From Lithodes maja (lineage: Eukaryota; Arthropoda; Malacostraca; Decapoda; Lithodidae): a DNA stretch of 64,000 nucleotides. Of this stretch, positions 43,101 through 52,538 are shown one piece after another. Where the stretch lies: positions 62,001 to 126,000 of the forward strand of contig JBAKBP010004405.1 in assembly GCA_037953745.1 (NCBI GenBank). Direction: 5' to 3'. Position 1 is the stretch's first letter, and each line of letters begins with the position of its first letter. The notes below the pieces were generated by a model, which saw only the letters and a list, made by a program, of their open reading frames with translations, had not been told where the DNA came from and ran no database searches. The position numbers and the translations under genes are program-made.

Positions 43101-45318
43101 CCTTGTTACACACCATATCTGGGCCAGAGTCAACTCCCGTGTTTATTATAGGTCCAAGTACCGAATCACCGAGAAGTGCAGCAGAATCAATGTCCCTTTT
43201 CCTGCCCTTAGCAACCTTCTCCTGATCCTTCCTCCACTGTTCCCGAGGTTGAGTGCTAGGCTGTGCAGGAGCCGCAGAGCGAGATCGGGTTACCACACAG
43301 GCCATCTCATCCTGTTGGCACCTCCCAACCCATTCCCGATTCTCACCATCCACGTCGGCCGCCCTCTCGGCAACGACTAAGGGTGGAGTCCCGGAAGTGG
43401 GCACCGCAAAGTCGTTGCCGAGAAGAAGGTCGACGCCCTCAACTGGCAAACACTCAACGATCCCTACATCCAGCTCCCTGCACACCTCTCCCACTCTCAA
43501 CTCCAACCTCACAAGTGGGTATGATTTCGTAGCATTTATACCCTGCACCACAACAACTCTGGCCGCATTTATCGGTTTCCCTGTGAAGTTCCTCAACAAA
43601 GTTTGCGAAGCCCCCGTATCCCTCAGCAAGTCAACCCTCCGTAGTTCACTCCCCCAGCTCACAAACCCGTGCCCCCGATGGCTACAGAAAGTGTCCCGGA
43701 CAGGTGTCGAGCCTTCCGTACGCTTCTTTACCGCGTGTGCCTCAGCTGCTGACAACCTACCCCGGGCAGTTGCTGCAGCCTTCAGAGACACACCGATACT
43801 GTGAACCAATGACACCGGCTTAGCGGGAGTGTTACTAGGGCACTCACGTGAATAATGGCCTAGCTTCTGACATTTGTAACATTTCACATCCCCAGTGGGC
43901 TTCTTCCCTTGTGCGGGCGAAGAAGGGGCCTGACCTTTAGTAAACGGGAGAGGCTTGTGTTTGTAGGTGTTATTAGGTGCAATGCTTTTAGTGTGGTTAT
44001 GTGTGTCATAGGATTTGTTATTATCGAAAACTTTGGTGGGTGGGGTATAGCGCCCCTTCTGCCCTGACTCAGCCCTCTGAGCGGCACCGCAACCACGAAT
44101 CAATGATAATCTGAGGTCTGCCATCTTGGCAGCCTCCTCTACTGTCTTGGGACATTTTTCCTTAATGTTCAGCGTTAGATCGGTTCCAGTACATTTGTAA
44201 AACTGTTCCAGATAGAAAAGTTGCTTAATTTCCTCAGCCGACTCTGCGTGCTCGGACCGAAACCAGTTATTACATGCCTCTGTTAAGTCCTGTGCGTGTT
44301 CCATAAAACTGACGTCGCTCTTCTTATTCACGCCACGGAACTTCAATCTATAAGTTTCGGGTTGCAGTTCGTAGGCCCGGAGCACAGCCTCCTTCACCAG
44401 TCCATACACGATACTCTCGTCCAGTGACAGTGCATCGTAGGCTTTCAACCCCTTACCCACTAGACGTGATGAAACTAATGCTGCCCATTTAACCTCCGGC
44501 CAGTCATACTCACGACACTTCTTTTCGAAACGAGCAAAAAACTCAGTCACTGCTGTCTCATCAAATGCGGGTACTAACTTAATTAAATGCGAAAGTGAGT
44601 CTGTAACCCGGTGCCCACCACCGAGATGACGCCCCGTGGTCTCTACTCTAGACTTCTCGACATCCATTTCAGCCTGGTACCTGGTTGCATCCTGATTGGC
44701 TTGGATTCTAGCAACCTCTATGCGTTCTATACTAGCCTGTTGTATCTGAGTCTCCTGCAGCTTAATCCGTTCTATACTAGCCTGTTGACTCTCTTGCAAC
44801 TTAATCTTAGCTAGTTCTAGCTGAAATAACATCTCAGGAGACAGGCCTGGGGGGGGAGAGCACAAAATGGGGGATCCACACCGAGACGTGTTTACGGGTA
44901 AGCCAGCTTGCCATTGAGAACCCTCCTGCTGCATCGTGCTAAGACTCGCTGGCTGAGGGCCCAGCTCAGGGGTAGAGTGGAATGGAGGCTTGGAGGGAAC
45001 CCCCCAAGACCCCACTCCACCCACCGCCCCATCGCCATCACCCAACAAACATGCCACCAAATTCTTCTTGGGCCAACTGTCAGGACAGTCCCGCCCCAAA
45101 ACCGTGGCTAAACAGCGAAGACCGTAACAATCAATAGCCTGCAGGCGCTGTTCGGTCAAAGGTGTCTGCAAAAATGCCCGGGCATCCCTCTCTCCACTTA
45201 TAACACTCCCCTCCCTAAATATCTGTTGTACTTGCTGGTCACTAGGCTGTACCGTGTTATCCTCCCCCGTAAATGATGAGTCATTAGACATAGTGCTGGT
45301 TATACAATTGCTGTTCAT
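40180..45318 (-). CDS. gag-pol: Provirus C1 Gag-Pol polyprotein with integrase before RT
   Basis: 1712 codons without a break; the start may be ATG 45318 or, by analogy with A and B (MS...), ATG 45291. Parts by approximate residue: N-terminal domain (20-90), glutamine-rich coiled coil with QASIERIKLQET repeats (170-215), capsid with a SCAN-like second half (260-430), CCHC CYKCQKLGHYSRECP (478), retropepsin DTGASQTL (564), integrase HHCC finger (850-893), integrase core D, D, E (VVVDLVGPF 926; SDQGSNF 987; GVLERWHS, 35 residues after the second D), GPY-type C-terminal module (FIGPYVVAKKL), linker, RT (FCIDFRRLNG 1343; YLDD about 1441), RNase H (LATDASG 1590, TIEKEL, TDHHPL, IADCLSR). The pol order PR-IN-RT-RH is the reverse of ordinary Ty3/gypsy. 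RNase H has GAVAVLL where C2 has GAGAVLL, a possible damaging change. Confidence 0.96.
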   Translation of the reverse strand: MNSNCITSTMSNDSSFTGEDNTVQPSDQQVQQIFREGSVISGERDARAFLQTPLTEQRLQAIDCYGLRCLATVLGRDCPDSWPKKNLVACLLGDGDGAVGGVGSWGVPSKPPFHSTPELGPQPASLSTMQQEGSQWQAGLPVNTSRCGSPILCSPPPGLSPEMLFQLELAKIKLQESQQASIERIKLQETQIQQASIERIEVARIQANQDATRYQAEMDVEKSRVETTGRHLGGGHRVTDSLSHLIKLVPAFDETAVTEFFARFEKKCREYDWPEVKWAALVSSRLVGKGLKAYDALSLDESIVYGLVKEAVLRAYELQPETYRLKFRGVNKKSDVSFMEHAQDLTEACNNWFRSEHAESAEEIKQLFYLEQFYKCTGTDLTLNIKEKCPKTVEEAAKMADLRLSLIRGCGAAQRAESGQKGRYTPPTKVFDNNKSYDTHNHTKSIAPNNTYKHKPLPFTKGQAPSSPAQGKKPTGDVKCYKCQKLGHYSRECPSNTPAKPVSLVHSIGVSLKAAATARGRLSAAEAHAVKKRTEGSTPVRDTFCSHRGHGFVSWGSELRRVDLLRDTGASQTLLRNFTGKPINAARVVVVQGINATKSYPLVRLELRVGEVCRELDVGIVECLPVEGVDLLLGNDFAVPTSGTPPLVVAERAADVDGENREWVGRCQQDEMACVVTRSRSAAPAQPSTQPREQWRKDQEKVAKGRKRDIDSAALLGDSVLGPIINTGVDSGPDMVCNKAELGKTSREARAVARATKAIEPTSRGNVLLQNHLDALTPGDISEQQLQDASLARYSNGAIELEEDGDAKPGDFFRLNRILYRRFLDPKSKWEGGARVVDQVVVPNKYRESLLCLAHDVPVAGHLGVTKTLAALGRFFWWPGVKADVCAWVAGCATCQTTGKPNQTIPKAPLFPIPVTGPPFSKVVVDLVGPFPPTSSGNKFLLTIMDVATRYPDAYPMRNGSAKAVVKNLLLFCSRYGFPREVQSDQGSNFTSKLFKQTLQLHGICSVVSSAYHPESQGVLERWHSTLKSMLRCYCAEHDTDWDLGLPYVLFAAREVPGESLGFSPNQLVFGHNVRGPLSMVKEIWEGEEKPGSVLKYILESRERLIGCMAAAGNNLVNAQAVMKHQYDAKVKLREFSVGQEVMLLLPLPGHPLSAKFIGPYVVAKKLSDLDYLVATPDRRKKHQLCHVNLMKEYVRRPSEPLTVPVLACSGQGGEGGGDSHAAEEDSWDCVISAEQWAGNTEQEARQAVSHLPEHQGAAVLGLFRSYPSVFAEHPGLTTQVTHDVDVGDNVPFKSVPYRVPPVKLPALREELKYMVERGMITEGYVKWTSPVTLQPKPDGKVRFCIDFRRLNGLTTTNPYPLPRVDDSVDKIGNAKYLTKIDLVKGYWQVPLSDRAKQVCGFVVDGKTYQCNVMPYGLKNAPATFQNLMNDICDKIPNCTVYLDDVIVYDDDFENHLRHLETLFGKLHDAGLVVNLRKCEFVKATVQYLGFVVGLGRVCPPLSKIQAINMFPRPTTKRQVMRFLGMIGYYRRFIRGYSTVLAPLTDLLSKSVKFCWAAECQRAFDLVKHLLCTHPILRAPDFSRSFQLATDASGVGAVAVLLQTDSEGLEHPVSFFSRKFNSAQRNYSTIEKELLAIVLSLKHFEVYVPAYGPVVTIYTDHHPLKFLNQFHNRNMRLTRWSLMLQEYNLNIQHIAGSENVIADCLSRVDDPG

Positions 45319-45550
45319 AAAAAAAAAAAAAGTGCTTATTACTAATTGCAGTCTCGACTCACAAAATGTTAAAGATGCTTGAATGACTCTACTCTAGACA
45401 CCCCCAACGAAACAATCTGCAAGTCCACCAATACAATAATGACACAATAAAAATTCCTCCAATATGCAAGAAAATTCTAGCCAGCTCTACTAGGTAGCAT
45501 AGAATAGTTCTCCAAAAAACATGTGATAGGATACTACTGAATCTTGTGCA

Positions 45551-45560
45551 AGGTCGCCAT
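45551..45560 (-). promoter_or_regulatory. Primer-binding site, provirus C1
   Basis: Minus strand ATGGCGACCTTGCAC directly inside the 5' LTR, TGGCGACCTT core as in A and B. Confidence 0.75.
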
Positions 45561-45562
45561 TT

Positions 45563-47370
45563 TGTTACGGCTGGATCGGCAATACATATTCGGGATTCTT
45601 GATCGTAGGACAGAAATGGCTTATGTGACAACGACACGCTCGATTCCAGTCCCAAATACTATATGCTCCAGACAACAAAAGCACCAACGCCCTACAGAGT
45701 TATCGTCTACGGTAACGAGGTACCTTAACTCGGCGAAAGTGTACAACAGGGGTAGGCTATGAGGCTAAACTCCCTCAGACATTTATAGGTTACGTTATTA
45801 CTAAAGAAATGCAATACTCAAGAAACTACATTAATATTAAGCCTCTAATAATGTAGAATAGAAGCAGGCTAAAGGTATGACAGTGAAATGCTAAATGACA
45901 AATGTACACGCCTACTTGAAAGCGCGTGCACTAGAATAACTGTCCCCTACTAACATGCACTAGCATGTAGCATACAAGATGTTCATGATCCAGTAGATAC
46001 CTAATAATACACATGGAAGGAACATAAATAGTAGTCACTTATTATAATAATGAATCTATACTTGGAATAACTAAAAGGTTGCAGGCAACAGTACTGCGCC
46101 GGTAGCCTACTACCGCATAGGCTACTTCGCTTCTCTCACTCTGTCTCCCCTCTGAGTCCGTATGCGCCCTACGCAATAGAACTCCGGACACAGCAGCAAA
46201 ACGACAGTGCAGTTAATTGATACATGAAAGTATTAATAGTGTTGTCTTGTGTGTGAGTAATGTGTATTGTAAAGTGTTACATACATATACTTAAAGAGAG
46301 CTGCAATGCATAGTAAAATAAAGATATATCACACTCATCATCCCCATGTGTTCTAGCTAGCAGGCCAAGTCACAGGAACAACGAGTCCCAGCACCGAAAG
46401 CGAGAACCCAGGAAAAGACTGTAGAGAACACAAGGACAGATAAATTACGTTACTCTACTATACCGGCACTACGAGTGAGCTGTAGTCTCGAGTACTACAC
46501 TCGCTCCTGGCTCGGTATGCAAATCAAGGCTAAGTCCTCGTCCCTCTACAGACAACTCCTGGGCATGGTCGGGCTCTTACACATGGCACCAGTCTAGTCA
46601 CAAATTGGATGATGAGCGGGGCATATAACTCGTGAACATGTAGAACGTTCACCAACTATCCTCATCAAGAAGATCGCTGTTCACATTAACCCCTTAAATC
46701 TAATACATGTAAATATATGCTTGTCCTAAGAGTAATACGAAGGTGAGTGCTGAAACTCCTTTAGGACCTCAAGGGACGGTTATGCATTTAAATAGAGAGA
46801 AGAATGAAATGAGAGTAATGTCGTCAGAGAGAAAGAGTGCAACCGTGAGAAGTTGGGAGAGAGGGCAAGGGATGTTAGAATCTCAAAGGTTCTAGGCAAC
46901 CTGATCATGGAACACGCAGCGAGCCTCCAGGCAATGTGCTGTACGACAACATGGGCAGCCCAGGCAGCGTAGGCAGGCAGCAATGGACTACCAACCCTGT
47001 CGCGCCTAGCTATAAGCGCAAGGCTGCCAACCAGTCCATACGTCTGGCAACCACCCCCCCCCCGGCAGCGTGGCGCGTTGCTACCCTCTCGCTCTGAAGC
47101 CTAACTCACTCTCTCTCTCTGAACTCCCATTGTCTTATCTATCAACTTCTCTATTGATACTACATATTAAATGGAAGGTCTCGACATGGCTTAAAACAAA
47201 ACCCACCACTGGTTAGCACATGACGAGACCTTTGCAGAGATACAAAGAACATAGTTATAAGTTGTCACACTCAATATACATAGCTGCTGACGGTAGCCAG
47301 ATCACGGGCGGTACAGTGGAGTACCAAGGAGTACAATCAGGTTGCGTTGCCACGCACTGGGTGCGTCACA
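45563..47370 (-). repeat. Provirus C1 5' LTR (1808 bp)
   Basis: Aligns with 38091-39896 at offset 7472 with only a few differences. Confidence 0.96.
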
Positions 47371-47439
47371 ATGTATATCGATGTTTACGGCTCCAACTTC
47401 ATTTTAACATAAAACTCGCAAGTATTCAAAATGTTTCTA

Positions 47440-47600
47440 TGTGGATGAGGGAGACAAAAGACATAATTGCTTGTGACGAGTCCCCAGAATTGAAAGAGTG
47501 ACAGGGCCAAAATCATGGAACGTACGAGCCATAGTGCCTGGACACACAGAGTTTGAAGTTCCAGAGCTCAGTTGTTGAATAGAAGAAAGAATTACGTCAA
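47440..47600 (-). pseudogene. LINE tail fragment, minus strand
   Basis: Antisense of the tail family: GAGGGAGACAAAAGAC, TGAAAGAGTGACAGGGCCAAAATCA, GCCTGGACACACAGAGTTTG, CCAGAGCTCAGTTGTTGAATAG. Short, no open frame. Confidence 0.7.
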
Positions 47601-47675
47601 AGTAGAATTCTCACAGCGTCCAAGTGCAAGTCTAGGGGGTAAACTAGAAATTCATTGCTCGAAAATGGCAAATGT

Positions 47676-48047
47676 AATGGTTATGGGGAGATTGGTAGTT
47701 GTTCTGGTCTTCCTTCTCCCTCGTGTTTAGCCCCTTTAGTTTTCAGATTTGTTGACGTTCGACCTATAAGTTTGACGATCTTAAGACCTTTCACCCGATT
47801 TCCTTGTTAATATTAACACTTCTGTCATCCAGGTGTAGATTTTTTCCTTGCGAGCGATAGCGAGCCTGTAATTTAAGAGGAATCGGCCTTTGGCCGGGAT
47901 ATTTTTCTTTTAAAAGGTGTACAGATTTATCTTGAAGGAGGGACGTGGGTTTTGTTTTCTTATGCTTGATGGAGGAGGTTTAGAGAGGAAACATAAAACA
48001 TTGTAAACAGATATATAAATGATGAAATAAATACGCCCCTCCCTTCT
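47676..48047 (-). mobile_element. Family E MITE, copy E10 (inverted)
   Basis: Left tip ATGGGGAGATTGG, landmarks CTTGCGAGCGATAGCGAGCC and GGAATCGGCCTTTGGCCGGG, right tip ATACGCCCCTCCCTTC. TTAA lost on both sides. Confidence 0.8.
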
Positions 48048-48207
48048 TATATAAAATAATTTATCAAGGAAACTAAGAAGATGCTAAGCCTCCGCTCCGC
48101 TTATCAAGCCCTGACAATACGATAAAAGATTAATGGGAGAAGTTGGATGGACATTTACGAGATGGCCAATCGGCTTTTGCGTCTGGGAAAATTACGCTAT
48201 TAAATTT

Positions 48208-48455
48208 TTCTCTTTGAGTTTTTCGTTGTCAAAAAGTAGGTCAACTAGGGAAAACAGTTTGGAAATAATAGTGTTTTGAGTTTCGTTGTCAAATAGTAGG
48301 TCAAATAGGGAGAATAGTTGGGATATAAGAGTTCTTTGAGTTTCGTTGTCAAAGATAGGTCAAATAGGGAGAAAAATAACTATAGGAATTTGTTTAGCTT
48401 CGTTGTCGAAAATAGGTCAAATAGGGAGAATAGTTAGGATATAACAGTTTGATAA
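48208..48455. repeat. Diverged tandem repeat, about 4 units of roughly 62 bp
   Basis: Each unit has TTCGTTGTCAAA, TAGGTCAAATAGGGAGAA and ATAGTTGGGATATAA. Unit lengths vary by a few bases. Confidence 0.8.
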
Positions 48456-49185
48456 ATTTGTATGTTTTGACTATTTGAATTCATAGTTTGAAATAGTATT
48501 TCCTCAGAAAATATTTGTTCTAGTGTGTAATCAGTAATACTGTTGATCTAATTGTTTGTGAATATTTGTCAGATTTATCATATTTGCCTGCCGATACAGA
48601 CGTACACATCTTTATTTTACATAAAATGGTATACAATGACATATTTCAGTTTACTATATATGCATTTTCAAAATACAAAATATATTTAGATTGATTAAAT
48701 GTATCTCTCTACAGTATATCTTTGTATGTTGTCTGTGTTTCGCTGAGTGGGATCAAATATTTGAGAGCTATAGGTGCAGTATATATACCATATTCTTCTG
48801 TGGAGCTGATACAATTGCACTCTTTTATAATATTTCCATATACATACATTTAGAACATCCTGAATATTTACAACAAAATAAATACCAATGTTTATTAGGG
48901 TATTGTACATTGTATCAAGTTAGATTGAATTAAGTCATATTTTTCCAATGCAGAAAAACAAGACGTCTTATGCTTTATATATTTCAAACCCAACTCTATA
49001 ATGTATTGTTTCTGACCATAGCATGGAAAGAGGTTTTTGAGAAAACTCTCTCCAACTGTTAAACTAATGTTCCTATAATTAGGTTCAGCACGTCATCAAA
49101 TACCTGCCGACATAACGTAATATATGTTATTACGCTGCCAGTAGTGTTGAAGATTACCAATAACTCGACGTGTTAATTTTTCTGT
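48456..49185. other. AT-rich stretch with nothing recognised
   Basis: No MITE ends, LINE motifs or coding signature seen. Short frames here are AT-rich and unsupported. Confidence 0.5.
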
Positions 49186-49189
49186 TCCC

Positions 49190-49815
49190 TTCCCTCTCTC
49201 CCTCCCTCGTTATATATCCCCCCCCCCCTCTCTCTCTCTCTGCCCCTTCTCTTTAATTTCCGTACGTTTCTCCCTTTGTTCATTGTTCTCTATCGTTCAT
49301 CCCTTTCTCTGTTCTGTCCTTCCTTCCTCGCACGATTCCCTTCTCCTAATATCCCCACACGCCTGTACTTTATATTTCCCTGTTTATATTCCCCTCTATC
49401 CAATTATCCTCCCGTGTTGTTGTTTTCTCTTACCTCTTCTTCCTTTCTCACTATTGCATATCTCTCTCTCCATGGATCTCCTCTATTCCTTCCTTGCTTT
49501 CTCTCACTTTCTCTACCCTCGATCTCTCTCCTTACATCCGTGTTTTTCTTTTATTTCAACACTTTCATCCTTCTACATTCCTTCTCATTACTACCTCCCT
49601 TTCTTCCTCTCTTCCTCTCCATACTTTCGTTCTTCTCTTCATCCTTCCTCTCAATTTCCCTTTCGCTTGCCTCGATTTTTCTCCTTACCTCCATATTTCC
49701 CCTTCTTCTTCTTCCTTCCTTCCTTCTTTCCTTACTCCTTCCTTCCTTCCTTCCTTCCTTCCTTCCTTCCTTCCTTCATTCCTTCCTTCCTTCCTTCCTT
49801 CCTTCCTTCCTTCCA
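49190..49815. repeat. Pyrimidine-rich tract ending in (TTCC)n
   Basis: Over 600 bp of almost pure C/T on the plus strand; 49735-49814 is mainly CCTT repeats with a single interruption. Frames through it are Ser/Leu/Phe low complexity. Confidence 0.95.
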
Positions 49816-49904
49816 AACAGTATAGATGAACAGAGGGAAGGTGATAATGGTGTGAACGAAAATATAGACTGCCGCTCTTTGTGTTTCCAGACCACTACCA
49901 CCAT

Positions 49905-50260
49905 ATTGTGAGATGGTGGTAGTGGTGGATATGGTGGTGGTGGTGGAGATTGGAAGTTAGTGGTAGTGGTGGTGTGTTGGTGGTGGTGGTAGTGATGGAA
50001 TGTTTGTGGTGGAGGTGGTGATGGTGGTGTGATGGTGATGGTGGTGTGATGGTGATAGTGGTGAATATGGTGATTGTGAAGTGGGAGTTGTTTTTGTTGG
50101 TGGTGGTGATGGTGGAGTGGAGGTGATGATGGAGATGGTGGTGATAGTGGTGATGGTAGTGTTAGTGGTGTTGGTGGTAGCCTATTGGTGAAGAGTGGAA
50201 GTTAGTGATGGTGGTGGTAGTAGTGAATATGGTGGTGTTGATGAGTGGGAGATAATAGTG
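49905..50260. repeat. GGT/GAT-rich trinucleotide-like tract
   Basis: A long irregular run of GGTGGT, GGTGAT and GTAGTG words, purine/T-rich on the plus strand, directly after the pyrimidine tract. Confidence 0.9.
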
Positions 50261-50320
50261 GCGATGGTGCTCCTATTCTTAAAATGTGAGGAAAATAGTA
50301 CCTGCATACAATTGAACAAA

Positions 50321-50326
<6 letters not shown>

Positions 50327-50360
<34 letters not shown>
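50327..50360. repeat. Poly-T run of about 34 bases
   Basis: Uninterrupted T run followed by GTGTGAAAG. It could be the A-tail of a minus-strand retrocopy, but no parent sequence is visible. Confidence 0.95.
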
Positions 50361-50361
<1 letters not shown>

Positions 50362-50495
50362 TGTGAAAGAGAGCATACAATACATCATTCAAAGTATTTT
50401 ATTACTCCTATTTTGCCTTCCTCATTTATTGTGTTATTACTTAGAATTTGACTATGGTAAAGTTTGATATTATGGCTGCTTATTATGTAGCTAAC

Positions 50496-50712
50496 TTAAC
50501 CCCTTCACCACCATTAAGTAATTGTCATCATATTCTGGTTACCATTGGACGATTTTCTTTAGTTTATATTCTACCTCTATGACACAAATGGGTAAATACG
50601 ATCTTAATAAACCCTCTGAATAACATATTATAGGTCCTTCTTAAACTGCATAAAATCGTCTAATTTTAGCCTGAATCCAAGGTAAAAATCGTCATGGTGC
50701 TGAAGGGGTTAA
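50496..50712. mobile_element. Family F MITE, copy F7
   Basis: TTAACCCCTTCACCACCATTAAG to its complement ATGGTGCTGAAGGGGTTAA; inner GGACGATTTTCTTTAG / CATAAAATCGTCTAAT. Confidence 0.9.
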
Positions 50713-50979
50713 CATATCTCCCAGGCCCCATCCTTCACCGAGTTCTCTTCTTCTTCATCGCACAATTCTGACACTTTTCCATCATCTTGACAAATTACAT
50801 CGATCATCCCTTATTCTTATGTGTATATACTGCTAACTCTGATACACACACTCTATCTCTCTCTCACACACACACAGTCACACACTCTATCTCTCTTACT
50901 TACACACATGTGAAAAGAGTTGAAATTAATATAGATATATGAAAAATATAGAAAGACAGTCAAACACCCACCCCAAGGC

Positions 50980-51520
50980 AAGACTGGGAGGCTCTCCGGC
51001 AGTACTTCTTTGATTTCCCATGGAATGATTTCTGCTTCCGTGGCCGGGGACCCTCGGAGAGTGCTGAACGCATTACCGAGGTAATCCTATCGGGCATGGA
51101 AGCATACATTCCATTCTCTTTCTCTCAGACTAATGCTAAACAATCTTGGTTTACTCACGCCTGTTCTACTGCTGTCCGCAATAAAGAGGAAGCATTCAAA
51201 CGGTACCGACGCCTTATAACTCAAGACTCATTTTTCCTATGTTTCTGCCCGGAATCAAGCCAAATCGGTTTTTCGACTTGCCAAACATTCTTTCATCAAT
51301 AATAAATGCACTGAACTATCCAACTCTAGCTCTTCCCAAGCTTTCTGGCATCTAGCCAAAAACCTCTCCAACAATTTCTCTTCGCCGTCTTTCCCTCCCC
51401 TTTCCCATTCTGATGGCACAACCATCACTTCTTCCTCTGACAAAGCTAAACTCTTCGCTCAAACTTTTGCTAGAAACTCCACCTTGGATGATTCCGGTGC
51501 TATTCCTCCCTCTCCACCCA
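50980..51520 (+). pseudogene. LINE fragment (segment between endonuclease and RT), frameshifted
   Basis: 51130-51230 reads SWFTHACSTAVRNKEEAFKRYRRL; after a shift near 51240 another frame gives KHSFINNKCTELSNSSSSQ AFWHLAKNLSN, DGTTITSSSDKAKLFAQTF and STLDDSG. This is the linker region before RT in the decapod LINE family whose tails occur elsewhere in the window. It ends at the inverted repeat of the Penelope fragment. Confidence 0.7.
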
Positions 51521-51611
51521 TGTTTCAAGGTGTTTGTTGATGGTGTGGGCGATGTCCGAGTTACTGTACTTGGACATCGCCCACACCATCAACAAACACC
51601 TTGAAACATGG
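51518..51611. repeat. Perfect inverted repeat, 40-bp arms, 14-nt loop
   Basis: Left arm 51518-51557 (CCATGTTTCAAGGTGTTTG...GGGCGATGTCC) and right arm 51572-51611 are exact complements; loop GAGTTACTGTACTT. The right arm is the start of the Penelope-like coding segment, so the left arm is a short inverted copy of it at the junction with LINE DNA. Confidence 0.95.
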
Positions 51612-52311
51612 TACAAAAACGACATGCCTACTAATACAAACACTGAACACATAAAAATTTTACTATAAAAACCACATGTCCTCAGATCACAAGGCAGACG
51701 AAAACATAATGAGAGACATTATCAGCAAGAACGTTAAAACTACGAACCCTGACCAACACCTTAAACTCACCATATACTACAAATCGAGGAAAACATCACA
51801 ACTAGTCATTCGCAACAGCCCGGCTACCGCTAAGAAACCGTCACAAGAGGACCATGTCATATACCGGCACACCTGTAACAGTGAGGACTGTGGACCTCAC
51901 ACTTATGTCTGTTTGACAAGGACTCGTCTGTCACGTCGCCTTACCTTCCACCTTCAAGCCGGAGCTATCAAGGACCACTACCACACATCCTCACACCATC
52001 AGGAACTCACCAGATCCGACTTAGATAAACACACCTCTATTCTTGATAAAGAAATAGACTCACGCCGCCTATTCATTCTTGAAGCTATATATATACAAAC
52101 ATACCAACCTACTTTAAACACACAAGCGGAATACAGCCAGATCCTACCCTCGGCACGCCCTTCCACAGCGAGGCCCCCCATGATGCCCCCAGGAATGCCC
52201 CCTCCACACACGCAGACGAACGACGCAGAGGCCCCGCCCACTCCTGCGTCCGGCCAGCCTACCAGATCTAGTCTTAGGTTAGCCAACCAGCGTGCAGCTA
52301 GCGCACAATAA
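51572..52311 (+). pseudogene. Penelope-like element, C-terminal part with GIY-YIG endonuclease
   Basis: Coding sense starts at DIAHTINKHLETWY and, after a shift near 51660-51676, frame 51676-52311 gives 211 codons. Visible: a linker TIYYKSRKTSQLVIRN, then the GIY-YIG-type domain of Penelope elements: HVIYRHTCNSEDCGPHTYVCLT (the GIY/YIG strands), TRLSRRLTFHLQAGAIKDHY, and RRLFILEAIYIQTYQPTLN with the catalytic Glu in LEA. The RT domain is absent (5' truncation). A proline-rich tail of 50 residues follows. Family assignment is strong; activity is not expected. Confidence 0.82.
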
Positions 52312-52538
52312 ACCCTTTCTTGATCTTGTATTGCCTATATAAACTCGACTTATCACCTTCTAACTTCACTTCTCCTTGATAATGATGGCTGCGCCCATTG
52401 AAACGTCGGAACCCTTTGCAAACCTCCTTTACCAACTTCCTGAAAATACCAGAAAAACTGTACGAAAAATTGAGAGTATCAATAAAAAACTCACTAATGC
52501 AAACTGTGCCTATTATTTTAATCTCACCTGCCTGAAAG

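Larger units (their letters stand above)
38091..47370 (-). mobile_element. LTR provirus C1, Gmr1-like gypsy, full length
   Basis: LTRs at 45563-47370 (5') and 38091-39896 (3'), TGTGACG...CGTAACA on the minus strand, flanked by ATGT on both sides (38087-38090; 47371-47374). The LTRs differ by a few bases (for example ACTACGTT/ACTACATT, GAGAGG/GAAGG and the length of a C run). The internal region has one uninterrupted gag-pol frame, PBS and polypurine tract. No env-like frame. The best candidate here for an autonomous element. Confidence 0.96.

Noticed and set aside
42449..43804. Plus-strand frames opposite the C1 gag-pol (for example 43253-43804, 42449-42736), repeated in C2
   Set aside because: Antisense shadows of the intact minus-strand polyprotein; codon structure is that of the complement.
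38091..47370. Envelope gene in provirus C1 (endogenous retrovirus or errantivirus-like)
   Set aside because: No third frame between RNase H and the 3' LTR; only about 280 bp of untranslated sequence.
49276..49911. A 211-codon and other overlapping frames in the CT-rich tract
   Set aside because: Three frames are all open because the DNA is pyrimidine-rich; proteins are Ser/Leu/Phe/Pro low complexity.
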